The notes below the pieces were generated by a model. The model made no database searches, was not told where the DNA came from, and saw only the letters and a program-made list of their open reading frames with translations. A DNA stretch of 64,000 nt, taken from assembly GCA_035555315.1 (NCBI GenBank), contig DATMGU010000070.1, positions 62,001 to 126,000 of the forward strand, given 5' to 3'. A program made the translations under genes and the position numbers. Positions 1 through 8,666 of this stretch are shown here, in pieces (position 1 is the stretch's first letter; every line of letters begins with the position of its first letter). Source of the stretch: DATMGU01 sp035555315 (lineage in GTDB: Bacteria > Pseudomonadota > Alphaproteobacteria > ATCC43930 > CGMCC-115725).

Positions 1-98
1 TGCTCAATCTCGAGGCGGTCAACACCTACGAGGGGACACACGACATCCACGCCCTGATCCTGGGCCGCGCCCAGACCGGCATCCAGGCGTTTAGTTAG
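1..98 (+). CDS. acyl-CoA dehydrogenase, C-terminal end (glutaryl-CoA dehydrogenase type), partial
   Basis: The window opens inside a gene whose last 31 codons are read from base 3 to the TAG at 96-98. They give a tail containing EAVNTYEGTHDIHALILGR, the C-terminal flavin and tetramer contact motif of acyl-CoA dehydrogenases. The wording YEGTHDIHALILGRAQTG is characteristic of glutaryl-CoA dehydrogenases, which convert glutaryl-CoA to crotonyl-CoA in lysine and tryptophan breakdown. The substrate call rests on this tail alone. A perfect hairpin follows 20 bases after the stop. A class III CoA-transferase, the usual partner of this enzyme, lies 12.6 kb downstream instead of next to it. Confidence 0.82.
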   Translation, partial: LNLEAVNTYEGTHDIHALILGRAQTGIQAFS

Positions 99-117
99 AA
101 CAATTCTCTAAATCGTG

Positions 118-147
118 GGCCTCGTCGCGAGAGACAGCGACGAGGCC
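118..147 (+). terminator. perfect 11-bp stem-loop after the acyl-CoA dehydrogenase
   Basis: GGCCTCGTCGC at 118-128 pairs exactly with GCGACGAGGCC at 137-147 around an 8-base loop. It lies 20 bases after the stop codon. There is no strong T run after the stem (TTGACG), so it is either a weak intrinsic terminator or a transcript-end stabiliser. Confidence 0.7.
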
Positions 148-731
148 TTGACGACCTGACCTTGTTCGATGGATGCGCAAGGCCGGCGGCGGGGGGAACC
201 TCCGCCCAACCGGTGCCGGGGCGCGATCATCCGAGTTCGCATCACGCCGGTTTTCGTTAGGTAAAGAACCAGAGACCTATACGAAAACGTGTGGTGCCCA
301 GATAAACGTCTGTTATAGTTGTGGCAATCGGATGATCGGGATGATGTCGTTCGTCCCGAAAGAGATGCCTGGCAAAAATAGAGCGTACTAAGAACCTACC
401 AAAGGTTAGCTCTCATGGTCAGCAGCCTATTTGACAATCGAGTCCACCGCGAGACGGACGGTGTGACGTTGTTGCTCGCCAATGTTCTCGAAACACCGAT
501 CAAGTACGCCCATTACCGGCTCAAAGTAACGTGGCAATAGATCTCCGCACGCCGTCGGCAAGTGCCGCGATCGTTAAGCGGTGCGCCGGCGATATCTGTA
601 ATCCTCCATGACGACATCATGCGCTCCGACACAAGCGAACATTCCGGAAATACTCCGCCTAGCATCAAGCCTAGCGATATAGACGAGACGTAAAATCGCT
701 TCCAAACGTGGCCCGCTTGGAAAGAAAATTA
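148..731. other. 584-bp gap with no recognisable gene
   Basis: This stretch is visibly less GC-rich than the flanking genes. A 72-codon frame at 173-391 has no recognisable motif and no ribosome site. I see no convincing sigma-70 promoter for the autotransporter. TTGACA at 431-436 has no good -10 partner. A purine-rich ribosome site (GGAAAG, 719-724) lies 7 bases before the ATG at 732. The lower GC continues into the next gene, which fits an acquired envelope module. Confidence 0.5.
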
Positions 732-3200
732 ATGAATAACAAAAGTTACGGGAAAAAGTTCGGCGGCAAATCCAGATATCAGTCGCAATCGACGGTATTG
801 ACCCTCGCCTTGACCTCGGCGTTGACCACAATCGTGCACACGGCCGTAAAGGCCGATCAGACGATTTCCAGTGCCACGTCGAGCCAGATCAATTGGACCA
901 CCGGCAACGTCACGATCACCAATACCGGATCGGTATCCGTCTCGACCACCGCCGTGAGCATTGGGGGATCGGTCGGTACGTTGACCAACAACGGCACCAT
1001 CACCGCCGGTACCGGCTACGCCGGCATCTCCAACTTCGGCGAAACCGCCACGGCGATAAACAATCGCGGGACCATCAGCGGTGGCGACTACGGCATCAGC
1101 AACGTCAACGGCACCATCGGCACGATCAGCAACAGCGGCACCATCAGCGGCATCAACGGCATTTTCAACTACAACGGCACGATCACCACGCTGAGCAACA
1201 GCGGCACCATTACCGGCAGCGTGGCCGCCATCTACAATCGAAGCAGCGGCACGATTGGTACGCTTGCCAATTCGGGGACGATTGCCGGCAATATCTTGAA
1301 CGCATCCAATCACAACCTGAATATTGGTGGCGGGACCGGTTCGACGTTCGGCATCTTGACTAACATCAGCGGCGGCATCGGTTCCGGGAATATCGGCACT
1401 CTCACCAATACCGCTGCGAATATCTTTTTCACATCTGGCAACCTACTGCTGAACGACAATATCAACGTCGGCTCCTCTCATACGGTCACCAACTCCGCCA
1501 GTACGCTGCAAGTCAACAATTCGATAAACATCACCGGCAGTTACAGCCAAAGCGCCGGCGCCACCTTGAACATCGGCGTCGGCGATAGCGCTACGTCAGC
1601 CGGCAGCCTCAGCGACACCGGCTATGGTCGCCTGGTGGTCTCGGGAAGTGCTACGATCGCCGCGAATTCGTCGGTCAGCCTGCAAAAGCTGAACAGCTAC
1701 GCGTTCGCCCCGGGCCAGCGTTTCGTCGTGGTGGACGCGTCGAGCGCCGGTACGAATTACAACCAGGCCAGCCTGAACTACACGGCCGGCGGCTTTAGCG
1801 GCGTCCTGACCGGCCAAAACGTGACCGCCAGCGGCCGCAGCGATCTGGTGATCACGCTGAGCGCTAGTCCGACGCCGACGCCCACTCCAACGCCGACGCC
1901 CACACCGACGACCCCCACGCCAACGCCGACGACACCGACGCCCACACCGACGACGCCGACCACACCAACGCCGACGACACCGACGCCGACTTCACCGACG
2001 CCAACCACGCCGACGACGCCCCCGACGACGCCCACACCGACGCCGGCGACCACGCCGACGACTGCGCCTGCGACCGTGCCGAATGCCGTTTCGGCGCTTT
2101 CAGGCCTTTCTCACTATTCCGGCATCAGTCCCGCGCTGTTGAATCTGTTCGATGCCGCCACGGCCCTGACGCTCGGTTCGAGCGCCGAGGCTAACCGCGC
2201 GGGGGTGCAGCTGAGCTCTGTTTCGCGGACATCGGCGAGTCAGGCGGCGACAGCGCCGACTCTGGATGTGCTGAACGTGGTGGCCGCCCATGCCGCCGGT
2301 CTTCGTCTGGCGCAGCTGGACGGTGAAACCGGTGTCGCTACCGGCGAGGGCCCGCCCGACCTGGGCGTATGGGGTCAGGTACTCGGTGGCCATGCAAGCC
2401 AGGGCAAGCGCGACCAGGTGGACGGCTACGCCGCCGATTACGGTGGCCTGCTGTTCGGTGTCGATCAGGCGATCAGCGAAGACTGGCGTGCCGGAGGCGT
2501 GTTCAGCTACAGCCACACCGCCGTCGGCGGCAAGGGGGACAGCGCCGGCAATTCGACCGGGATCGACTCCTATGCGCTGATCGCCTATGCCAGTTATGGC
2601 GGTGAATCATGGTACGCGAATCTCTCGGGCGGGGCCGTGTGGCAGCAATACGACACGAGCCGCGCCATCAGCTTCACGGGCTTTTCAGGAATCGCCGACG
2701 GCCATTTCGGCGGCATGCAGTACGTGGCCCAGGCGGAGGCCGGTTACCCTGTGCCCCTCAGCGTCGTCACGCTTACACCGCTGGCCGGCCTGACTTATAA
2801 CTACCTTCACCAGAGCGCCTATACCGAAAGCGGCGGTAACGGCGCGGCGCTATCGGTCGGCGCCGCCCACACCACCTCGGTCAGGAGCGACTTGGGTGTG
2901 AAGATCGAGCGGGAATTCACGACTTCTTACGGTAATATCGTGCCGGACCTGCAGCTGAAATGGCAGCACGAGTACGACAACACCAGACAGTCGACCAATG
3001 CCAGCTACGCGGCGGACCCCACGGGGGAGACTGCCTTTACGACCGTCGGAGCAAGGCCGCTGCCCGATTTGGCGGTGATCTCGGCGGGGGTAACGTTGCT
3101 GCGGACCAATAATCTCAGCCTGACGGCACGCTACGAGATTCAGACGGCGCCGCAATTCGTCGCTCAGACCGGTAGCCTGCGTCTGCGCCTGCTGTTTTAA
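732..3200 (+). CDS. autotransporter (type Va secretion) with beta-helical passenger and Pro-Thr linker
   Basis: 822 residues. The N-terminus has a basic stretch and a hydrophobic segment ending near HTAVKA, a Sec signal peptide. Residues about 45-180 repeat short GTI-x-NSGTI-type units expected to stack as a beta-helix. Residues about 180-375 are a Ser/Asn/Gly-rich continuation. About 65 residues of Pro-Thr follow (about 380-445). The last 270 residues hold an autotransporter beta domain (DLGVWGQVLGGHASQG onward), alternating hydrophobic strands and ending LRLRLLF, the terminal Phe needed for outer-membrane assembly. The ATG at 732 is chosen over the in-frame GTG at 708 because GGAAAG lies 7 bases upstream. 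No protease or adhesin motif is visible in the passenger, so its target is unknown. A TPR-sulfotransferase follows 41 bases later. Confidence 0.9.
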   Translation: MNNKSYGKKFGGKSRYQSQSTVLTLALTSALTTIVHTAVKADQTISSATSSQINWTTGNVTITNTGSVSVSTTAVSIGGSVGTLTNNGTITAGTGYAGISNFGETATAINNRGTISGGDYGISNVNGTIGTISNSGTISGINGIFNYNGTITTLSNSGTITGSVAAIYNRSSGTIGTLANSGTIAGNILNASNHNLNIGGGTGSTFGILTNISGGIGSGNIGTLTNTAANIFFTSGNLLLNDNINVGSSHTVTNSASTLQVNNSINITGSYSQSAGATLNIGVGDSATSAGSLSDTGYGRLVVSGSATIAANSSVSLQKLNSYAFAPGQRFVVVDASSAGTNYNQASLNYTAGGFSGVLTGQNVTASGRSDLVITLSASPTPTPTPTPTPTPTTPTPTPTTPTPTPTTPTTPTPTTPTPTSPTPTTPTTPPTTPTPTPATTPTTAPATVPNAVSALSGLSHYSGISPALLNLFDAATALTLGSSAEANRAGVQLSSVSRTSASQAATAPTLDVLNVVAAHAAGLRLAQLDGETGVATGEGPPDLGVWGQVLGGHASQGKRDQVDGYAADYGGLLFGVDQAISEDWRAGGVFSYSHTAVGGKGDSAGNSTGIDSYALIAYASYGGESWYANLSGGAVWQQYDTSRAISFTGFSGIADGHFGGMQYVAQAEAGYPVPLSVVTLTPLAGLTYNYLHQSAYTESGGNGAALSVGAAHTTSVRSDLGVKIEREFTTSYGNIVPDLQLKWQHEYDNTRQSTNASYAADPTGETAFTTVGARPLPDLAVISAGVTLLRTNNLSLTARYEIQTAPQFVAQTGSLRLRLLF
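1869..2069 (+). repeat. Pro-Thr coding repeat in the autotransporter linker
   Basis: About 200 bases of alternating CCN and ACN codons encode PTPTPTTPTPTP-type sequence between passenger and barrel. The DNA is built of imperfect 6- and 9-base units (CCGACG, CCCACACCGACG), so its length could change by slippage without loss of frame. Pro-Thr linkers are stiff spacers and common sites of O-modification. Confidence 0.85.
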
Positions 3201-3241
3201 GCCGACATCCGCCGCGCGGAAGGCGGCTATTGGAGCTATGC

Positions 3242-5344
3242 ATGTCGAATGCGCCAAATTCGCTGAGCATTCCGGACGCGGTCGGCCGAGCCTACGCCCA
3301 TTGGAACGCCGGTCAGGCAGACCAGGCGGACCTATTTTGCCGACGGGTGCTGGCCGCGCGGCCGGGCCACGCCGACGCGCTTCATCTGCTCGGGCTGATG
3401 GCGCATGCCCGAGGCAATCTGGACCGGGCTATCGCCCACCTGCGTCAGGCCTGCAGGGCGCCACGCGCGCCGGCCGTCTACTCCAGCAACCTCGCGGAAA
3501 TGTATCGCCAGAAAGGCCTGTTGGCCGAAGGCGAAGCGGCCGCCCGGCGAGCCGTCGCGACGGACCCAACGCTCATATCGGGCTGGAACAACCTCGGCAT
3601 CGTGCTGCAGGAGGCGGGCAAGCTGGAACAAAGCCTGGACTGCTTGGAGCGGGTGGTGGCACTCAAACCGGACTGGGCGGAGGCTCACAACAACCTGGCC
3701 AATACCTTCAGGCGACTGGACCGGCTGGATCGCGCCGAATGGCATTACGGCCAAGCCTTGGTCCTTAACCCGGATTATGCCGAGGCCCACAGCAATCTTG
3801 CGTTTCTCCTCACCGCCCAAGGCCGCTACGATCGGGCAGCCGCCGAGGCACGCCGGGCGATCGACCTCAATCCCCAACTGGCCGACGCCTATCTGAACCT
3901 GGCCGGCGTGGAAACCGCGCGCCACCGTCACGGCGAGGCGCTGCGGGCGCTCGACGCGCTGCAGGCCTTTGCTCCTCGGCACCTGGCTGGCTTGGTCGCG
4001 CGTGCCCAGACCTTGAGGCAACTCGGACGGATGGAGGAGGCGCTTGAATACGCCCGGCAGGCTGTGGCGTTGGCACCCCGCGGCGCCGAGGCCCATAATG
4101 CGCTGGGCCAGGTGCTCCGGGCCCTAGATCGACACGACGAGGCGCTGGCGCAATTCGACCAGGCCGCCGAACTGCCCGGCACCGTGGCTGAAGAAGCTCT
4201 GATCGGGCGCGCCATACTGTTCGTGGAAGCCGGACGCCAGGAGGATGCCTTGGCGGCCTTCGACCGGGCACGGGCGGCTTTCCCGGGATCCTTGCGTGTG
4301 TCGATCAATCGTGCCGATTTCCAGCCTTTCGCGGCGGGCGACCCTGATATCGCCGCGATCGAAGCCCTGATCGCAGAAGGCGAGAACAGATCTTTGGCCG
4401 ATCGTCTGTTGGCCCATTTCGCGCTGGGTAAGGCTTATCTCGATTTGGGCGATGCCGCGCGCGCCTTCCGCCACCTTGACACGGCCAATCGCCAGAAGCG
4501 GGCGACCTTCACGTATGATTCCGCGGCCACATGCCGGTGGCTCGACCGCATCGCTCACACGATCACGCCCGACTTTCTCGGTCGGTTCCCAGGGTCGGGA
4601 GCGCCGTCGGATCTGCCGGTCTTTATTATCGGCATGCCACGTTCCGGCACGACGCTGGTGGAGCAGATACTGTCTTCCCACCCCCAGGTGTTTGGCGCCG
4701 GCGAGTTGCCGGCCCTGCGCCTGATCATCGAGGGCCGGGGCGGATTTCCCGATTCCGTGAAGACGATGACACGGGATGACTTGGCCCAGTCAGGCCGTGA
4801 ATATCTCGCCCTGGTGGCGCCGCTGGCCCAAGACCGGCGGCGTCTGGTCGACAAGATGCCCGCCAATTTCTGTTATGCCGGATTGATCCCGCTGATATTG
4901 CCCGGCGCGCGCATCATCCACTGTCGACGCGACCCGGTGGATACCTGCCTGTCCTGCTACACCAAACAATTCGCCGGCGAACAGCACTTCGCCTACGATC
5001 AGACCGAGTTGGGAGAGTTTTACCAAGCTTACCGGAAACTGATGGCGCATTGGCATCGAGTGCTGCCCGCCGAGCGCTATATCGAGGTCGATTACGAGGC
5101 TGTGGTGGATGATTTGGAGGGCGTGGCGCGGCAGCTCATCAGCTTCCTCGGATTGCCCTGGGATGAAGCCTGTCTGCGCTTTCAGGACAATCGCCGGGTG
5201 GTACGCACCGCCAGCGTGAACCAGGTTCGCCAGCCTATTTATACAACCTCCAAAGGCCGCTGGCATAAATATGCCGAGCATCTCGGACCCCTCCTGTCCG
5301 CCTTGGGCATCGATGTGCCTGAACCCCGACATCATGATGCTTGA
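3242..5344 (+). CDS. TPR-repeat sulfotransferase family protein
   Basis: 700 residues in two parts. Residues about 1-370 are tandem tetratricopeptide repeats (for example AEAHNNLANTFRRLDRLDRA and AEAHSNLAFLLTAQGRYDRA). Residues about 457-690 are a sulfotransferase domain. IIGMPRSGTTLVEQILSSHP is the 5'-phosphosulfate-binding loop, and RIIHCRRDPVDTCLSCY matches the 3'-phosphate-binding region. The enzyme should move sulfate from PAPS to an acceptor gripped by the TPR superhelix, which in this architecture is often a protein or peptide. The ATG at 3242 is preferred over the TTG at 3230 because GGAG precedes it. No signal peptide is seen, so it is probably cytoplasmic. It follows the autotransporter closely and is probably co-transcribed with it. 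Confidence 0.88.
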   Translation: MSNAPNSLSIPDAVGRAYAHWNAGQADQADLFCRRVLAARPGHADALHLLGLMAHARGNLDRAIAHLRQACRAPRAPAVYSSNLAEMYRQKGLLAEGEAAARRAVATDPTLISGWNNLGIVLQEAGKLEQSLDCLERVVALKPDWAEAHNNLANTFRRLDRLDRAEWHYGQALVLNPDYAEAHSNLAFLLTAQGRYDRAAAEARRAIDLNPQLADAYLNLAGVETARHRHGEALRALDALQAFAPRHLAGLVARAQTLRQLGRMEEALEYARQAVALAPRGAEAHNALGQVLRALDRHDEALAQFDQAAELPGTVAEEALIGRAILFVEAGRQEDALAAFDRARAAFPGSLRVSINRADFQPFAAGDPDIAAIEALIAEGENRSLADRLLAHFALGKAYLDLGDAARAFRHLDTANRQKRATFTYDSAATCRWLDRIAHTITPDFLGRFPGSGAPSDLPVFIIGMPRSGTTLVEQILSSHPQVFGAGELPALRLIIEGRGGFPDSVKTMTRDDLAQSGREYLALVAPLAQDRRRLVDKMPANFCYAGLIPLILPGARIIHCRRDPVDTCLSCYTKQFAGEQHFAYDQTELGEFYQAYRKLMAHWHRVLPAERYIEVDYEAVVDDLEGVARQLISFLGLPWDEACLRFQDNRRVVRTASVNQVRQPIYTTSKGRWHKYAEHLGPLLSALGIDVPEPRHHDA

Positions 5345-5386
5345 GCGGTCCACGCCGGCGCGCCTTAACGCCCCCCGCTAGTCGCT

Positions 5387-6232
5387 ATGCGCGCCGTGCG
5401 GAAAACGTTCCACGCATCGGTGCTAACGGCCGTGCTGTTGACGGGTTCGCTGGCGGGTTGCGCCGCGCTTGATCCGAACGCTCATGCCGATGCGCTGGCC
5501 GAACCCGCTGGCTTGCACCGGGAACAAGTCCACACCGACAGCTTTCTGTTGACCGCCTTCTTCCGCGTCTCCCGGCGCGACCAACCGGTCACGATTTACA
5601 TCGAGGGCGACGGCTTGGCTTGGGTCTCCCGCAATCAGCCGTCGCTGGATCCTACCCCTCGCCAGGCGATCGGCCTGGCCTTGGCCGCGGTGGATCCCGC
5701 GTCCAACGTCGTGTACCTGGCACGTCCCTGCCAATTCACGCCGATGACGCTGAACCCTCGCTGCGGCATCCCCTACTGGACCAACAGGCGCTATGCGTCC
5801 GAGGTCGTGGAGTCGATGAACCAGGCCGTGGACCGGTTTGCCGCGTTGGTACCGGGTCGACGTATTGACCTGGTAGGCTATTCGGGAGGGGGGGCCTTGG
5901 CCGTGCTGGTCGCGGCGCGGCGCGCCGACGTCGCGTCAATCCGTACGGTGGCGGGGAATCTCGACGACGACTTCGTCAATCGTCTGCATCGAGTCTCCGC
6001 CACGCCGCAATCGGAGAATGCCATCGATGTCGCGGCCAGGGTCGCGTCGATTCCCCAGCTTCACTTCAGCGGAGCCGATGACACCATCGTGCCGCCGGCC
6101 GTCTCGCAGCGCTTCGTTAGCGCGGCTGGGGGCCGATGCGCGCGGGCTCTGACGGTCCCCGGCCTCTCGCATGAGAGTGACTGGAGCAGGCTCTGGCCGG
6201 ACTTGCTGGCAATCGCGCCCGAATGCCGCTAG
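5387..6232 (+). CDS. lipoprotein with alpha/beta-hydrolase fold
   Basis: 281 residues. The N-terminus is a lipoprotein signal peptide with lipobox LAGC (Cys25). The mature part is an alpha/beta hydrolase: GYSGGG is the nucleophile elbow, and the likely acid and base are in GADDTIVPP and LSHESDW. PCQFTPM and CGIPYW hold two cysteines that could form a disulfide, as expected outside the cytoplasm. The substrate is unknown; the family includes esterases and thioesterases. It lies 42 bases after the sulfotransferase on the same strand, so these first three genes may form one envelope-related operon. Confidence 0.85.
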   Translation: MRAVRKTFHASVLTAVLLTGSLAGCAALDPNAHADALAEPAGLHREQVHTDSFLLTAFFRVSRRDQPVTIYIEGDGLAWVSRNQPSLDPTPRQAIGLALAAVDPASNVVYLARPCQFTPMTLNPRCGIPYWTNRRYASEVVESMNQAVDRFAALVPGRRIDLVGYSGGGALAVLVAARRADVASIRTVAGNLDDDFVNRLHRVSATPQSENAIDVAARVASIPQLHFSGADDTIVPPAVSQRFVSAAGGRCARALTVPGLSHESDWSRLWPDLLAIAPECR

Positions 6233-6239
6233 CCACCAA

Positions 6240-6722
6240 TCAGGCTGCGGGGCTGATCCGGCTCAGGACGCGAACGCCGCGATCGACGATATGCGTCCAG
6301 AACCGGTCGACCCGGCGCAGCGTGGCACTGGCCTCGGTCAGCGTCTCGGCATTGACCGGCGTCTGGCCCAGCGCCTCGACATGCCGATCATGCATGGCGT
6401 CGAGATCGGCGCAGAGGTCGAGACCCTTTTGCGACAGCCGCACGCGGATCGAGCGGCGGTCATGGGCGGACCGCTCCTGGATCAGATAGCCGTTCTCGAC
6501 CATCTTCTTGACGTTGTACGAGACGTTCGACCCCAGATAGCAACCGCGCAAGGTCAGCTCGCCGACCGTCAACTCGGCACCGCCGATGTTGAACAGGATC
6601 AGGCCCTGAACGTTGTTGATATCCTGGACTCCCAGGCTATCGAGCTCGGTGCGAACCACTTCGAGAAACTGGCGATGCAGCCGCTCGATCAGGGCGATGG
6701 TGTTGAGATACGCTTCTTTCAT
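6240..6722 (-). CDS. MarR-family winged-helix regulator, LdtR-like
   Basis: 160 residues. The N-terminal helix (MKEAYLNTIALIERLHRQFL) and the recognition region GCYLGSNVSYNVKKMVENGY followed by HDRRSIRVRLS (wing) define a MarR protein. The phrase DINNVQGLILFNIGG resembles the alphaproteobacterial LdtR group. In Liberibacter LdtR controls an L,D-transpeptidase and stress tolerance; transfer of that role here is inference. The gene converges with the lipoprotein hydrolase, leaving only 7 bases between stop codons, and stands alone on the minus strand. Confidence 0.83.
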   Translation of the reverse strand: MKEAYLNTIALIERLHRQFLEVVRTELDSLGVQDINNVQGLILFNIGGAELTVGELTLRGCYLGSNVSYNVKKMVENGYLIQERSAHDRRSIRVRLSQKGLDLCADLDAMHDRHVEALGQTPVNAETLTEASATLRRVDRFWTHIVDRGVRVLSRISPAA

Positions 6723-6827
6723 GATCCGACCGTGGCAAATGGGCGCTGATCCAGAGCATCGCTCAATTGTCTTAATAGCGTTTTAAAATGCGCGGGGCCA
6801 GATTGCTCTCATAACCGGATTGTCGCA

Positions 6828-7198
6828 TTAACCATTTTTTCGGGCTCGATCGCCTCCGGCGAGCACCAGATCCTCCGCCCCCAGCGGCGCGAAATAGCCG
6901 TCGAGCAGCGCGTCGTCGATCTCGGCCAGGCTGGCCGGCGACCATGTCGGCGCGTTATCCCGGTCGATCAGCACGGCGCGCACCCCCTCGAAGAAGTCGT
7001 GTCCGGCCAGGCAATGCTGGCTGAGGCGATAATCGACGACCAGCACCTGGGCAAGATTCAGTCCGCTTCCCTGCGTCAAGTGCCGGAAGGTCAGCTTGAG
7101 GTTGGTCGGCGACCCGCTGGCCAGCGCCTTGCGTGATGGGTGCCGATACCGACCGCCAGCGTATCGGCGGCCCCGGCGGTGCTCTCGGCGTTCAGCAT
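6828..7198 (-). pseudogene. remnant of 3-hydroxyisobutyryl-CoA hydrolase / enoyl-CoA hydratase family gene
   Basis: The minus strand holds the C-terminal third of a crotonase-fold hydrolase: SPTNLKLTF, then LAGHDFFEGVRAVLIDRDNAPTWSP and DGYFAPLG, closely matching 3-hydroxyisobutyryl-CoA hydrolases of valine breakdown. Upstream, in a different frame, GAADTLAVGIGTHHA matches an internal segment of the same family (GAADAL-AGIATH-type). The two pieces join near 7133, so the N-terminal half and a middle section are deleted and the frame is shifted. The catalytic oxyanion-hole region is gone, so no active enzyme can be made. Confidence 0.8.
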
Positions 7199-7284
7199 GC
7201 CTCTCCCTAAACTCAGGTCGGCTGGATACGCCGTTTGGGCCGGCGGACGGGGGTCCCAAGGCAGCTTAAACCGTTCAGTCCCCC

Positions 7285-7344
7285 TGCTTCAATTGGACGT
7301 GCTTCAATCGGACGAGCTTCAATCGGACCTGCTTCAATCGGACA
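7285..7344 (+). repeat. four tandem 15-bp repeats between the remnant gene and hemB
   Basis: Four head-to-tail copies of TGCTTCAATCGGACG-like sequence start at 7285, 7300, 7315 and 7330. They differ from one another at one to three positions. They are not hairpins and have no spacers. They lie 84 bases upstream of the hemB start, in the gap after the decayed hydrolase. Confidence 0.95.
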
Positions 7345-7427
7345 CGGGGACCCCGCACCACCCGCCAATTGTCAGGGCGACCGCCGAAGCCTAGGTTGAC
7401 GTCATAACAAAAGCGGATGGTGTCGCC

Positions 7428-8441
7428 GTGCCTGCTTCCTTCGCACCATTGGGTGCCTATCCCGATACGCGGCTGCGCCGCAACCGGCGTGACGACTGGT
7501 CCCGCCGCCTGGTCGCCGAGCACCGGCTCTCGGTGGATGACCTGATCTGGCCGATCTTCGTGCAGGAAGGCCACGGTCTCGCCACCCCGATCGCCTCCCT
7601 GCCCGGGGTCGAGCGGCTGAGCATCGATCGCACGGTCGAGGCCGCCGCCCAGGCGCAGGATCTGGGCATCCCGGCGATCGCCCTGTTCCCCGCCCTCGAC
7701 CGATCGCTCAAGACCGAGGATGGCGCCGAGGCGTGGCGCGAGGATAATCTGGTGTGCCGCGCGGTCGCCGCGGTGAAGCAGGCGGTACCCGGCATCGGCG
7801 TCATGTGCGACGTCGCCCTCGATCCGTTCACCTCCCACGGCCATGACGGGCTGGTCAGCGACGGGCACGTGCTGAACGACGCCTCGGTCGAGGCCCTGGT
7901 GCGCCAGGCGCTGGCCCAGGCCAAGGCGGGCTGCGACATGATCGCCCCCTCGGATATGATGGATGGCCGCATCGGCGCCATCCGCCGCGCGCTCGACACC
8001 GCCGGGTTCGAACCCGTGCGCCTCATGGCCTACGCGGCGAAATACGCCTCGGCCTTCTACGGCCCGTTCCGCGACGCGATCGGCTCCAAGACCGGCAACG
8101 CGCCGCTCGACAAGCGCGGCTATCAGATGGATTCGGCGAATGGCGACGAGGCGCTGCGCGAGGTGGCGTTCGACCTCGCCGAGGGTGCCGACATGGTCAT
8201 GGTCAAGCCCGGCATGCCCTATCTCGACATCGTCCGCCGGGTGAAGGACAGCTTTGGCGTACCGACCTTCGCCTATCAGGTGAGCGGCGAATACGCCATG
8301 CTGCAAGCCGCCATCCAGAACGGCTGGCTCGACCGCGACCGGGCGATGATGGAATGCCTGCTCGGGTTCAAGCGAGCGGGTGCCGATGGCGTACTGACCT
8401 ATTTCGCGATGGACGCGGCACGGCGGCTGAAGGCGGGGTGA
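7428..8441 (+). CDS. hemB: porphobilinogen synthase (delta-aminolevulinic acid dehydratase)
   Basis: 337 residues, normal length. It condenses two 5-aminolevulinate molecules to porphobilinogen in tetrapyrrole synthesis in the cytosol. The two Schiff-base lysines are visible: Lys205 in YAAKYASAFYGPFRDA and Lys260 in MVMVKPGMPYLD. The metal-site stretch reads DVALDPFTSHGHDG, lacking the triple cysteine of zinc enzymes, so this is the magnesium-dependent type usual in Alphaproteobacteria. Translation begins at GTG 7428; no better upstream start exists in frame. The gene appears monocistronic. Confidence 0.96.
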   Translation: MPASFAPLGAYPDTRLRRNRRDDWSRRLVAEHRLSVDDLIWPIFVQEGHGLATPIASLPGVERLSIDRTVEAAAQAQDLGIPAIALFPALDRSLKTEDGAEAWREDNLVCRAVAAVKQAVPGIGVMCDVALDPFTSHGHDGLVSDGHVLNDASVEALVRQALAQAKAGCDMIAPSDMMDGRIGAIRRALDTAGFEPVRLMAYAAKYASAFYGPFRDAIGSKTGNAPLDKRGYQMDSANGDEALREVAFDLAEGADMVMVKPGMPYLDIVRRVKDSFGVPTFAYQVSGEYAMLQAAIQNGWLDRDRAMMECLLGFKRAGADGVLTYFAMDAARRLKAG

Positions 8442-8451
8442 TTGTTCCGAG

Positions 8452-8607
8452 ATGATCCATTGTGCGTGCGCCATCTTCGTCAGGGAACGGCAATTGCTCC
8501 TGGCCAAGCGCGCGCGCCGCAAGACGGTGTATCCAAACTGCTGGGACCTCATCGACGGCCATGTTGAGCCCGGCGAGACGGTCGATCGTCGCCCCCTTCC
8601 CCCTTGA
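8452..8607 (+). pseudogene. 5' fragment of a Nudix hydrolase gene
   Basis: A 51-codon frame begins ATG at 8452 and reads IHCACAIFVRERQLLLAKRA, then YPNCWDLIDGHVEPGETVD. This is the start of a Nudix fold ending within the Nudix box G-x5-E-x7-REUXEE. After GETVD the sequence leaves the family (RRPLPP, then TGA), so the rest of the box and the C-terminal half are missing. It starts 10 bases after hemB, where it may still be transcribed. I see no continuation of the Nudix box in another frame nearby, so this is a deletion, not a simple frameshift. Confidence 0.78.
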
Positions 8608-8666
8608 CGCTCGCCCCCGCCCGAGGCACTTCACCGTCTCGCACATTCCTGAAAAAAGGCTGCCCC

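Noticed and set aside
173..391. 72-codon frame in the first gap
   Set aside because: No ribosome site, no motif, and composition unlike the coding genes.
431..460. TTGACA-like promoter for the autotransporter
   Set aside because: No acceptable -10 at 16-18 bases, and nearly 300 bases from the start codon.
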